Part shown: positions 22,518-33,732 of the stretch, piece by piece
How the letters are laid out: every line of letters starts with the position of its first letter
Position numbering within the stretch: position 1 is the stretch's first letter
Source of the DNA: Blumeriella jaapii
Lineage: Eukaryota > Ascomycota > Leotiomycetes > Helotiales > Drepanopezizaceae
Assembly (NCBI GenBank): GCA_009599575.1
Contig: VWND01000002.1
Coordinates: 558,001-622,000 of the forward strand
DNA length: 64,000 bases
Reading direction: 5' to 3'
Translations under genes and position numbers: made by a program
Notes under the pieces: generated by a model
What the model was told of the DNA's origin: nothing
The model's database searches: none
The model's input: the letters and a program-made list of their open reading frames with translations, nothing else

Positions 22518-22782
22518 TGTGACGATCTAATCAGTCGGAGGGCTGGGAGATCAGTCAATTGGTCGCCGTGTTCACATGGTATGAAACGAGCCTTTGGTTC
22601 TGTAACAAAGATATTCATTTAGAATCAACAACTGCAGAAGGCAGAGGTTGCTAAGGGGAGAGAGCCTTATATACATGATAGTTTCTACAGTTGATGGGAG
22701 ACCCACCAGGAGACCAGGGAGCTTGCAACTATACGTAGTTGCTGGGGTGACGCGAGGGGCGGCAACAGAGTGAATCGTCACA
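22518..22782 (-). repeat. Gypsy-B copy B 5' LTR (265 bp)
   Basis: Followed by the GTCGT duplication. The adjoining internal sequence on the minus strand begins TTATCAACAACTC, the likely primer-binding region. Confidence 0.94.
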
Positions 22783-24027
22783 GTCGTTGGTCCGATCGAA
22801 AAAGAAAAACGCCAAAAAGGGCGTTCTGGCGTAAAGAAGAAGGAAGAACAGAGGGCTGAGGAGAAGCTTATGGAGCACCAGAACGATTTTCGTACGTACG
22901 ATTTAACTCGTAGTACGCTTTGGTTGAGGACCTACCCATTTTAATGGATGGTAGACTTGGTTGAAAAGCGATTCGCGTATAAAATTCGTTCAGCTAACTG
23001 ACTTTATTCTTTTTGACGGACGGCGATGAGCCAATTCTTAAAGGTCGTTGTACGCGCTTATTTCAAATGCAGCTTTTCTCGTAGACGTTTTAGTATTTTG
23101 TCGCGAAAGGCGTTTCGAAGCTGTTTGTCAGTCCGTATTTGAACGTTCGCTGCGAAAATAGAAAATCGCAGATAGAATCGCTAAAAGTCGTCGTGCGTAT
23201 TTATTGCAAGCATTTTGAATTCGTCTTCCGCTTTCTGAACGTTTAAAAGGTCGGCCAGGAAATCGGCGACCTTTTTTATTAATTTTTCGGGAGGTGTAGG
23301 ATCGGAACGGTCCAAGATACGCGGGGTCAAAAATTCTTTTGCTACGCTTTCGGTCTGATCGAATATGTAATTTTTGCGAGATCGATCGCTAGCGAAATAG
23401 TCGTGGTAAAATTCGAAGTTGTCGAGAACTTTAGTTTCTTAATGGCGTGCTTTGTAATCTTTACTATTATTTAGCTTAAATTCAAAGTTCGGAACGCGCT
23501 TTATGCGAGCTAATCGAAAGTTAGCAGATAAATAGGAATTATAGCGTTCAAAAAGCGCGCTAGAGTTTTGGCCGTTATAAGGAAATTCAAAAAAAGTTCG
23601 CGAAAAGCGTGGAGGTTGGTTTGCAGCGTTTGTTAGTTGAAATAAAACGTTGCAAGGAGGGGGAGAAGCAGCAGATTCGCGATTGGCAAAAGCACGTTCG
23701 ATAAATTCTACTAAACGCTCTGATTAAGAGGTCTGTCGCAATCGCATAGCTTCCAAAAGTTGTCGTTTACGCTTTTGCGCTTTTTTCAGTTGATTTTGCA
23801 AAAGTTTTAATTGAACGCTCAGCGCTAGGGTGTGAAAAGATGGCAGGCGAAATGGTTGGCGCTCTGCCTTTTCCTTTGTTTTTCTTTCCTCGGGAGGAGG
23901 ATTGTTTTTCAGAAAAAAAAGCTTCTGGAGGAGGCTGCTTTTTCGCTGATTAAAAGGGAGGTTGAAATGTAGTAGCAGGAGCTGAAAAGCTTTGCTAAGG
24001 GGGAGATCGTTAAACAGAAGCCATTTT
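22783..24027 (-). pseudogene. Gypsy-B copy A gag, remaining N-terminal two thirds
   Basis: Continues the gag cut at 16374 after removal of copy B. RIP-type stops break it throughout (longest open stretch 23724-24203, which also reads into the neighbouring LTR). It is cut again at 24027 by copy C, and the last leader piece resumes at 30494. Confidence 0.85.
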
Positions 24028-24326
24028 TGTGACGATCTAATTAATCGAAGGGCTGGGAGATCAGTCAACTGGTCGCCGTGTTCATATGGTATGAGAAACG
24101 AGCCTTTGGTTTTGTAACAACAAAGATATTCACTTAGAATCAACAACTGCAGAAGGCAGAGGTTGCTAAGGGGAGAGAGCCTTATATACATGATAGTCTT
24201 CACAGTTGATGAGGAGACCCATCAAGAGACCAGGGAGCTTGCAGCTATACGTAGTTGCTAGGGAGCTTGCAGCTATACGTAGTTGCTGGGGTGACACGAG
24301 AGGTGGCAACAGAGTGAATCGTCACA
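24028..24326 (-). repeat. Gypsy-B copy C 3' LTR (299 bp)
   Basis: Contains the tandemly repeated GGGAGCTTGCAGCTATACGT segment that marks the longer subfamily. Preceded by ATTTT. Confidence 0.93.
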
Positions 24327-27300
24327 CTACCCTCCCGTCCGAAAAAAGCGCGCCCTCGAGCTTTTATCTATTGGTACGTCACTATCCAAGTGATCGTACG
24401 AGTCCAAACCTTCGGAATATGCCTTCAGCCAGTTTACAAGTTTTGCAGGAGGACCGGGGAGCTTCTTATGCGCTAAATGAAAATCGCGCACTTTCAGGGG
24501 AGCGTATATAAAGTCAAACGCGGGGTATCACGTGAGATTTTTATTTAAGCCTACCCAAGAAGCTTTGTACTGAAGGGTCTTCCGCTGCATTCGACAGGCG
24601 ATCAATTTTTCGATTTCGTATTCAAGCTTATTAGTTATATTGATAGGTTCAGGGGCTGGGTTAACCTGACCTGGGAGCGCGTCGTCAGCTGCTTTACGCA
24701 GTCGACTAGCGTGAAAAACTGAGTGTACGTTTATAGTACTAGGAAGGTCTAGCTTGAAAGCGTTATCGAAAATTTTGGCTACAATCTTGAAAGGGCCGTT
24801 TGTAGGGTTGTCGAGCTTGCGGAAGGGTCGGAAGGTCGGAAATGGGCGTATATCGAGCCATACGTAGTCGCCAATGTCAAAATCGTTCGCGCGGCGAGAT
24901 CTATTCGCATTCTTTTTTATTTTGTCGTGGGCTTGTTGGAGGTGCGATTTGGCGAGGTTCCAGGCGTCGTAATGGCGGCGAGCGTACGCACGAGCTTCGT
25001 TTGCGTTTAACTTGTGTAAGGGGTTGGGGGAGGGGGAAGTATCGAGCTTCCAGTTCCAATTGGTATGGGGAGTGTAACCGTGTACAATTTCAAAAGGTGA
25101 AAGGCCACTTAGACTTTCGTGAGGGAGAACCATTTGGGCGAAATCCATTATTGGGAGAAATTCGCTCTAATCGTTTTGATAGAAGTTCACGAAGGGTCGA
25201 AAGCGTTTTTGCAGGTATTGGTTGTAAATTTCGGTCTGACCGTCGGTTTCAGGGTAAGCGGCTGTCGAAAGCTTCAGTTGCGTACCGAGTATTTTGTTTA
25301 ATTCAGACCAGAAGGTAGACTAATACTAGGGGCTACGATCGCTAATAATACTCTTTGGAAGGCCAAAATACTTGTATACGTGGAATATATACAGTTTGGC
25401 GAGGCCTCGAGCGTCGATATTCTTGTGGCAGGGGATCGAAATGGCCTGCTTGGAAAAGCGATTTATTACTACGAATACGTTATCGTAACCGTGTTTGTCT
25501 TTGTTGAAGCTGCAAAAGTCCATTGTAACGTGCTTCTAAGGGTGGTCAGGAACAGGAAAAGGCTGAAGAAGGCCGGGGCGCTTATTTCTTGAAACAGAAC
25601 TTTTTCGATAAGCGTGGCAGTTGCGATAGTATTGTTTTACGAAAGCTGTTATACCTCGCTAATAGTATTGGTCCGAGAGCAATTGCGTAGTCTTGCGAGC
25701 GCTGGGGTGAGCGGTGGAGATTTGGTCGTGCACTTTTCGTATAAAGGCCAAACGAAGGTGATCGACGTCTGGTATTATTAGGCGACCGTGATATAGCAGT
25801 AGGTCGCGTTTAAGTGTATACGGAGTGTTATTGTCGTTCCTTTTCGTAGCGTTTCGTATAGCTTTTTTTCGGAAGGCTATTAGGCTGCTAGCTGTGCGAT
25901 TAGCGTGGAGAAGCTGGTCAACGATACGGAGTGCGGGTAAAAGATCAGCTATTTCAACGATAAAAACAGCTGTTTCGGAGGCCGTGGGCGGTCGAAGTTC
26001 TTTAGTCAAAAGGCGGTGATCGATCTGATCGGCTCGAAGGAGTGTTTGCAGGCGCTGGGTGCGTTTAAGGGAGTTTTGGCGGTCGAGTTCGCTCGTACGA
26101 CGTGTCAGTGCGTCAGCCAGAGGGTTTTGTTTACCTGGTTTATACGTAATGAGAAAGTTGTAATCGGCGAAGAGCTCGGCCCAGCGTGCCTGTCGAGCGT
26201 AAGGGCTTGAAGGTCATAAAGTATTCCAAGGTTTTGTGATCAGTGATTATTTTGATTTAATGAACTGAGCCAGCCAGTTCAGCACGAAAGTTGCCTAGAG
26301 ATCTCACGATTGCGAGCATTTTTTTGTCGTATACGACGTAGTTTAGCTCTGCGAGAGCTATGGTTTTGCTGAAGTAGGCGACTGGGAGCCAGTCGTCGCT
26401 ATGGAGTTGCGAAAGCACAGAAGCTATTACGCCGTCGGAAGCGTCAGTCTCCAATATGCAGAGAAAGTCTTGCTTGTAATATTGTAGAACTGGTGCAGTA
26501 GTAAGGGCTAGTGTAAGGAGGTCGAAACTCTCCTGACACTCAGAAGTGAAATTAAAAGAAACGTTAGCCTTGGTCAAATGGACCAAAGGCTTTGCAATTA
26601 TACCGTAATCTCGAATGAAACGTCGGTAGAAGTTACAAAAACCAAGGAAGCTTTGTACACCTTTTACAGTAGTAGGAGGCTTCCAGTGGGCGACCACGGA
26701 GACTTTCTCTGGATCTATCTCTAGGTTTTTAATCGAGATAATAAAGCCTAGGTAACGGGTCCGTGTAACGTTGAATTCAGATTTCCGAATATCGGCCTGT
26801 AATTCAGCGTCAGCGAGCCTTTGGAGCACCTTGCGAACGTGTGTGGCGTATTCTAAAGAGTCGGACGAGTAAATGAGAATGTTATTCAGGTATGCAATGC
26901 AGAAATCGTTTAAATAGTCGAAAAGAACGTCGTTTATATAGCGTTGGTAAGTTGCGGATCTATTAGTGAGGCCAAAAGGTAGCATCTTGCACTTATAGGC
27001 GCCGTAACGCGTACGAAACGTCGTTAGTTTTTCATTGGCGGGGTCCATTCGAATTTTGTGAAAGGTTTGACGAATATCGAGCTTCGTAAAGATTCGCGCT
27101 CCCGAGAGACGAGCAAGGGTCTTATCGATGAGGGAAAGGGGGTAGCGATTCTTACGAGTAATATTATTAAAGGCTCGATAGTCGATACAGAAACGCAGTG
27201 AACCGTCGGGTTTTTTAGCGAAAAGCATTGGAGCAGCGAAGGGAGCGGTGGAAGGTTCGATGAAACCTTTGTCAAGGTTGTCTTGCAGGTAGGTTTTGAC

Positions 27301-28590
27301 AATCTCGAGCTTTGGAATCGATATCTTGTACAAAGAAGTGTATTTCAGCTTTTTCTCACTTACAATAAGCTCGATCTTGTGGTCGTAGGGCCGGTAAGGG
27401 GCTAGCTCGTTACTGGCGGCCTTAGAAAACACGTGTTCGAGGTCTTTGTACTCCGGGGAAAGAGATTCGAAGGAAGGTTCATTCGAAGTTAGCTCTGCTA
27501 AGCTGGTTAAAAGGGTCGAAATCGATATTTTATTGGTTCTGAAACGTTCGAAAAGACTGTGAGATTGGGTCTTGAAGGAAGTGTTGTACGTAAGGTCGTC
27601 TAGTATTTTGTCGATTTCGTACAAAGAGGTTGAAAACACTTCAACTGCTTTCTTTCTGGAGATCAGCTTGAAAGCGTATGCAATGATCTGGCAGATGGAG
27701 ATTGGGTAAGCAGTAAGTTAAGGGACTCGTCTTCGAACTGGTCGTTTGGGAGGTTCAGGAGGTGGCTTGTTTGAACTATCGATTATATTAAGCTGAAAGG
27801 CCATCGCGGCGAAGGCCCTTTTTCGGTTTTTGGTGTAACTGTTTTTCGTAGAACGAGGAAGCTGTTCTGACGAAAGGAAAAGAGAAGGAAAAGAAATAAT
27901 AAAAGAGGGATCGATAGCCTGGGAAAATGGTGTAATTTCTTGTATTATTCCATTAGCGTCGCTATCGAAATTGGCACCGCGAGTGAAATTCGACCTTTTC
28001 GCGCTCCGCACAGCGTCGTAGGTCTGCTACAATTGGTTAAGGTTCTTGTTACGTTTCACAGCGTCGTTTTGATGGCGAGATTGAATCTTTCGGGGGTGCA
28101 AATAAGAGACTTCAATACAACGAGCGTAAAAGGCTGTAGGAGGGTAAGACTTCGGCCAATAAAGCTTGCGTTTATTACAGTCTAGTAGAACTTAGTGTTC
28201 GGCCAGCCAAGCTTTTCCTAAAATCACACCATGATTTCCGAGGTTAATAATCAAGAAAAGAATGAACGATTGTATTCGATTGTCAATAATAAGGTTGAGA
28301 AGCGTAAAATGTGTAATTGAATGGCCACGAGCTCCATTATACTCTTTTACAGGAAAAGGAGCCGAGAGAGATTGAATCAAAGGTTTTAAAAAAAAAGAAA
28401 AGGACTTAATTAGCGCCGAATCGATCAACGCATAACCGTTCGCTTCAGAGTCGGCGAGCGCCTTCACTTTGTACGAAAGGCCATTTTTGGTGAGTGTAAC
28501 GAGGATTGTTAATGAGTCGCCATCAAGAAGCTTTCGAACGTCAAGGTAACGCATATCGCGCAACACGCCCAAGAAAGAGGCTTTGCTTAG
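24327..28590 (-). pseudogene. Gypsy-B copy C pol
   Basis: Protease region 28572-28192 open (KALADSEANGYALID, with Gly of DSGA changed to Glu), RT/RNase H open over 27639-26257, integrase C-terminus and chromodomain-like part over 25148-24528. The RT motif at 26881-26886 reads Asn-Asn in place of Asp-Asp. Stops separate the blocks. Compared with copy B the protease frame is intact, which shows that the copy B deletion is private to that copy. Confidence 0.87.
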
Positions 28591-30071
28591 GCCTGGGCGT
28601 TTCTCCGATTGGCGGGAGAGCCTTCGACTTCTTCGTGTGCGTCTTGGAAGTCGTTTGGAGGAGGGTTTTCGTTTTTATTATTATTATCAGAAGGCGAATC
28701 TTCGGCCGGTTCGACCTCGTTTACATCTACCAGCCTGGGAGGGCCTTTGGGTGGAACCGAGGGTCGGCCCGTAGAAGGTCTTGCAGATTGGCCTCTCTGA
28801 ACTTTCTGGTGTGGAGTAGAGGACGAGCGTTGTCGTTGGTCCGATCGAAAAGGAAGAACGCCAGGGGGGGCGTTCTGGCGTGGAGAAGGAGGAAGAACAG
28901 GGGGCTGAGGAGAAGCCTGTGGAGCACTTGGACGACTCTCGTACGTACGATTTGACTCGTAGTATGCTTTGGTTGAGGATCTACCACTTTGATAAGTGGT
29001 AGACTTGGTAAAGCGACTCGCGTATAGAGTTCGTTTAGCTAACTGATCTTGTTTTTCTTGTCGGACGGCGGTGAGCCAATCCTTGAAAGTCGTTGTACGC
29101 GCCCATTCCAAGTGCAGCTTTTCTCGTAGACGCTTTGGTATTTTGTCGCGAAGAGCGTTTCGAAGCTGTTTGTCAGTCCGTATTTGGGCGTTCGCTGCGA
29201 AGGTAGAAAATCGCAGGTAGAATCGCCAAAAGTCGTCGTGCGTACTTATTGCAAGCATCTTGAACTCGTCTTCGGCCCTTTGAACGTCGGAAGGGTCGGC
29301 CAGGAAATCGGCGATCTCTTTGACTAATTCTTCGAGAGGTATAGGGTCGGAGCGGTCCAAGATACGCGGGGTCAGGAACTCCTTTGCCACGCCTTCGGTC
29401 TGATCGAGTATGTAATTCTTGCGAGATCGATCGCCAGCGAAGTAGTCGTGGTAGAGTTCGAAGTTGTCGAGAACTCTAGTCTCTTAGTGGCGTGCTTTGT
29501 AATCTTCACCATCATTTAGCTTAAACTTAAGGTTCGGAACGCGCTTTATACGAGCTAGTCGAGAGTCAGCAGATAAATAGGAACTATAGCGTTCAAAAGG
29601 CGCGCTAGGGTCTTGGCCGTCAGGAGGAAATCCAAAGAGAGTTCGCGAAGAGCGTGGAGGTTGGTTTGCAGCGTCTGTTGGTTGAAATGAGACGTTGCGA
29701 GGAGAGAGAGGAGCAGCAGATTCGCGACTGGCAGAGGCACGTTCGATAGATTCTATCAAACGCTCTGATTGAGGGGTCTGTCGCAATCGCATAGCCTTCA
29801 GAAGTTGTCGTTCACGCTTTTACGCTTTTTTCAGTTGATTTTGCAGAAGTCTCAACTGAACGCTTTCAGCGCTAGGGTGTGAAAAGGTGGCAGGCGAAGT
29901 GGTTGGCGCTCTGCCTTTTTCTTTGTTTTTCTTTCCTCGGAGGGAAGACTGTTCTTCAGAAGAAGAAGCTTCTGGGGGAGGCTGCTTCTTCGCTGATTAA
30001 GAGGGAGGTTGAGGTGTAGTAGCAGGAGCTGAAAAGCTCTGCTGAGGGGGAGATCGTTGAACAGGAGCCAT
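28587..30071 (-). pseudogene. Gypsy-B copy C gag
   Basis: Same layout as the copy B gag (about 495 codons). The C-terminal 267 codons (29390-28587) are open and keep the Trp codon that is a stop in copy B; upstream there are stops near 29390 and 29484 and in the N-terminal third. ATG at 30069-30071. Confidence 0.85.
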
Positions 30072-30194
30072 CCTTCGCGAAGTACGGAAATAGGCCTTTT
30101 TACGACCGGTCGATCACTTTGGTGTGACCCGTAAGGAATTCGAGGGGAGAGATAGTTTACGCCGTCGCCAGCGTAGAAAAAGAGTTGTTGATAA

Positions 30195-30493
30195 TGTGAC
30201 GATCTAATTAATCGAAGGGCTGAGAGATCAGTCAACTGGTCGCCGTGTTCATATGGTATGAGAAACGAGCCTTTGGTTCTGTAATAATAAAGATATTCAC
30301 TTAGAATCAACAATTGCAGAAGGCAGAGGTTGCTAAGAGGAGAGAGCCTTATATATATGATAGTTTCCACAGTTGATGGGGAGACCCATCAGGAGACCAG
30401 GGAGCTTGCAGCTATACGTAGTTGCTGGGGAGCTTGCAGCTATACGTAGTTGCTGGGGTGACACGAGAGGTGGCAACAGAGTGAATCGTCACA
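30195..30493 (-). repeat. Gypsy-B copy C 5' LTR (299 bp)
   Basis: Followed by ATTTT, after which the leader of copy A resumes. Confidence 0.93.
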
Positions 30494-30618
30494 ATTTTTC
30501 GCGAAATGCGGAAATAAGCCTTTTTACGACCGGTCGATTATCTTGGTATAATCCGTAAAAAATTCGAGGGGAAAGATAGTTTACGCCGTCGCCAGCGTAG
30601 AAAAAGAGTTGTTAATAA

Positions 30619-30883
30619 TATAACGATCTAATCAGTCGAAAGGCTGGGAGATCAGTCAACTGGTCGCCGTATTCATATGGTATGAAACGAGCCTTTGGTT
30701 TTGTAACAAAGATATTCACTTAGAATTAACAACTGCAGAAGGCAGAGGTTGCTAAAGGGAAAGAGCCTTATATATATGATAGTCTCCACAGTTGATGGAA
30801 GACCCACCAGGAGACCAGGGAGCTTGCAGCTATACGTAGTTGCTGGGGTGACACGAGAGGTGGCAACAGAGTGAATCGTCACA
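30619..30883 (-). repeat. Gypsy-B copy A 5' LTR (265 bp)
   Basis: Begins TATAACGATC, a RIP-altered TGTGACGATC, and ends ATCGTCACA followed by AAGTT. Pairs with 10175-10439 by the target duplication and by subfamily length. Confidence 0.92.
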
Positions 30884-30888
30884 AAGTT

Positions 30889-31054
30889 ATTCGTTAATAT
30901 TGCTACGAGCAATAGGAGCTCGGAATAGGCGCAACTAGTACTATGGTTCTTTATGCAATTAATTATTTACGATTTGTAAGTTATTAAATACAAGCTATAG
31001 CTATTTTAATATTATTATAGGCGCAAACACTTTCTTTTTTTTCGGTTTCCTTAC
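30889..31054 (+). pseudogene. Pogo transposase, middle fragment
   Basis: 166 bp between the two retrotransposons. Joined to the left piece it reads YCYEQ-stop-ELGIGAT and ends just before RWFRN in the right piece; the stops fit TGG-to-TGA/TAG RIP changes. Confidence 0.8.
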
Positions 31055-31467
31055 TGTCAGGAACCAACATCACGTGTATAAGTCAGGTGATCCGCCAAGA
31101 CCCTCTGCCTCCTACCAATCCTCGAATAATACTCTCTGCGGATAGGCCGTGGAGGCCGGATAGTACTATAAAGGCTGAAGATGACATTTAAGTAAAACAT
31201 TTTATAAAAGTGATTGCTAAGGAACCAGTTATTAGGGTTATATTAAAAAAGATGAAAAAAGGTCGGAATAGGAGCTGGAAAAGCATATTAAATGGGGCTC
31301 GCCTGGTTTTCTGAGAAATACTCTTTTCGAAAGCTCCACTCCTCCTTTTGTATTTATACACGCTTTTTACTAAAAATATAAAAAATAAAAATCAGTCTGA
31401 TTATCAACCCAATTTTATCTGAGCTTTATTATTTGAACTAATATTTCCCTGCTTTTTAATTTTTACA
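31055..31467 (+). repeat. Gypsy-A 5' LTR (413 bp)
   Basis: Starts TGTCAGGAACC and ends TTTTTACA; equal in length to 44466-44878. Preceded by CTTAC. Confidence 0.93.
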
Positions 31468-31561
31468 TTCTGATTTCTTTCTACCTATCGGAACGGCAAT
31501 TCGATATTATTAAAACAACCTCTTATTATATTATTATATTTATATCGTTATTATCGATATT

Positions 31562-33090
31562 ATGGCTTTTCGCACTCGCAGAAAACAAGCATTTCCAGCT
31601 ACTTAAAAAGACCCAGCATCTTCGGCTGCTTAAAAAAACCCCGTACCATCGTTTCCCCTAACGTCACCAGTTTTATCAAAGGTCGAAAATACCCCATCAC
31701 TAAAGCGACGACTTCCCAATTCCTTTTATCGAAGAAATCACTAAAAGAAGCCACGCTTAAAGCGATTCGGAAGGATTTTCCATCGAGATCCTAATTTATC
31801 TAGCTAATAAACGAATCCGCGTCGAACAAGAAAAAAACGATAAATATAAAAAAATAAAAGAGATACGAATTAAAATGAAGCAAAAAAAGATTGAAAAAAA
31901 AGTCTACGAAATAATTAAAAGATTCGAAGAAACCAAAAAACGCCGAAACGAATTCCGAAAAGAGATTAAACAATTCCAACGAGAATTTAACGCTTTCGAA
32001 AATATCGAAAAAAAGGTTTTTATATCCTCTAACACCGCTTCAACTGAAAAAAGACAGAAAATAACCTAAGCCGGCGATTATTATAAAGTATCCTCGAAGC
32101 ATTACGATAATAATACTTATTAAAAACGATTTAGCATTTTTTTTAAATATATTATATCTTTTGTAAAAGACACAGCGAATTCGAGCCGAAAAGCATCAAA
32201 AATAAAAAACTTTCTAATATATCGAAGGAAAAATATTAAAAAAGCTTAATCTTTTATTCGGCGTGTAAAGCGAAGCTTCCGCCAAAATAAAAAAGTAATA
32301 TTTTGTATCGATTAAAAGAAAATTAACGCTTGTGTTTTAGCTTTCGACGATAAAATAGAAAAAAGATAGACCGGATACGAACGACGTTCTACGAATATTC
32401 GAATTATATAAAACGATTTTAAAAAATAAATATTAAACTTTTTAATAAATGCGGAAAATCGAGAAATCGCGGCCTCGAATTTATACGATAAAACGAAGCA
32501 AAAAAAGCATAAATTAATTGACGATTTCGTTGCTTATTTGAATAATCTCGAATAGCAGTTGCAAATAATAAACGATGCGACTAGAAGAAAAATGCTTTTC
32601 GCAAAACTCCGACCTACTTTTCGAAAAGAAATTATTAAACGAAGCAATACTGCAGCTATAAGCTCGTACGAAAAATTAATATTAATCGCTCGTCGTATCG
32701 AAAATGCTAATAAAATCATCAGCGACAAAACGAAAATAATAAACGACGAAACGAACGCAAAAAGAAAAAGAAAAAAAAGACTTATATTTACGATCAAAGC
32801 CCAAAGGCTAGAACAGATATATACCGTTCTCGATTCGAAAATACGTTACAAAAAGAAAAACGAAAGCGAAAAAACGATAATTTTAATAAAATCCTTTGGA
32901 ATTTTAAAACTCTTAACGACTTTTTTTATTTTTCGAAATACAATCGCTGCCAAAAAAAAAGGCATCGCATAGCCAATTGTTCAGAAGTCGAATATTATAA
33001 ATGTAACAAAAAAGGATATATAACCCCAAATTGCCCCGAAGCTAACAAATTTAAAAATTCGGAAAAAGCTTCCGCTCGATTTTAATTTCG
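31562..33090 (+). pseudogene. Gypsy-A gag, RIP-degraded
   Basis: Opens with ATG at 31562 (MAFRTRRK) and is soon broken by stops. The 31875-32069 part is a Lys/Glu-rich coiled coil; 32559-32972 carries more of gag. Near 32995-33045 a CCHC knuckle is recognisable as KCNKKGYITPNCPE, with its first Cys and the His changed to Tyr, both changes expected from C-to-T mutation. Confidence 0.75.
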
Positions 33091-33732
33091 TCGCTGCTAA
33101 CAAAATCGAGCGAAAAAAAAAAGCAGAAAATAATAATTTTAATCGAGATTAAAAAAGCTAAAAGCGAAATTCGTACGGAACGAGCTTTTATCGACTGCGA
33201 CGCGAAGAAAAACTGCGTAATCCAAAAGTTATTAATTAAATATAAATAAAAACTAATTCAAAAACGTATTAATTTATTTACGATTGAAAAAAAAGAAATA
33301 ATTATTTACGACACGTATACGCAACTTATTCGCGCTATTAATAGTTATGGAATAATTAAAAAGATACAAAGCGATTTCGTGGCTTGCGATATAAATATCT
33401 CAAAGGTTTTATTTATTCTAAGGTTTTTTTGGTTGCGAAATATCGACCCCGCTATAAGCTTTCGAGCTAAGTCGTAGCGATACCCAGTCGAACGCTTACA
33501 GTTTAATTTCGTTACAGTCAAACGTTTTAAAAAGGAATCCAAAAAAAAGCAAGCGTTTTGTATCGTTTTAAAAAAAGCTACTGAAAAACAGCATTAATTA
33601 TCTTTTAAATACGACGATTACGCCGACGTATTCGACGATACCGCCGCGGTTACTCTAGCTTCTTACCATTTTATAAAGCATCGAATAAACCTCGCGGAAA
33701 GGAAAGACCTTTCTTAAAAACCAATTTACTTT

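Larger units (their letters stand above)
16375..22782 (-). mobile_element. Gypsy-B copy B: best-preserved Ty3/gypsy element, nested in copy A
   Basis: 6,408 bp with 265-bp LTRs (16375-16639, 22518-22782) that differ at about three positions, and GTCGT on both sides (16370-16374, 22783-22787). Removing it rejoins the gag of copy A exactly. Minus-strand order 5' to 3': gag (22394-20907), protease, RT, RNase H, integrase and chromodomain-like tail (20890-16640). Long frames remain (541 codons over RT, 323 over gag), so RIP has been lighter than in the other copies. Even so, a one-base deletion near 20703, several Trp/Gln-to-stop changes and loss of one RT catalytic Asp make it defective. Confidence 0.93.
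24028..30493 (-). mobile_element. Gypsy-B copy C: Ty3/gypsy element of the 299-bp LTR subfamily, nested in copy A
   Basis: 6,466 bp, LTRs 24028-24326 and 30195-30493, ATTTT on both sides (24023-24027, 30494-30498). It sits at the gag start of copy A, in the same orientation as its host. Coding order as in copy B: gag 30071-28587, pol about 28590-24327. RIP damage is intermediate: a 460-codon frame (26257-27639) covers RT and part of RNase H, but both RT catalytic Asp codons read Asn. The longer LTR is due to a duplicated segment of about 28 bp plus small insertions. Confidence 0.93.
10175..30883 (-). mobile_element. Gypsy-B copy A: Ty3/gypsy (chromovirus) LTR retrotransposon, host of three nested insertions
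   Basis: Bounded by 265-bp LTRs (10175-10439 and 30619-30883) and flanked by AAGTT on both sides (10170-10174, 30884-30888). Its own internal sequence lies at 10440-13562, 14984-16374, 22783-24027 and 30494-30618, in the order 3' to 5' since the element reads on the minus strand. It encodes gag, protease, reverse transcriptase, RNase H, integrase and a chromodomain-like tail, but is heavily AT-shifted with many RIP-type stops. The longest open stretch (334 codons, 11695-12699) covers part of RT/RNase H. RT motif at 12994-12999 reads Asp-Asn in place of the catalytic Asp pair. It is a dead copy and the oldest Gypsy-B insertion here. Confidence 0.92.

Noticed and set aside
10175..30883. Tandem array of Gypsy-B copies sharing LTRs, from unequal crossing-over
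   Set aside because: The copies looked like LTR-element-LTR-element strings, but GTCGT and ATTTT duplications and the exact rejoining of copy A gag show separate nested insertions.
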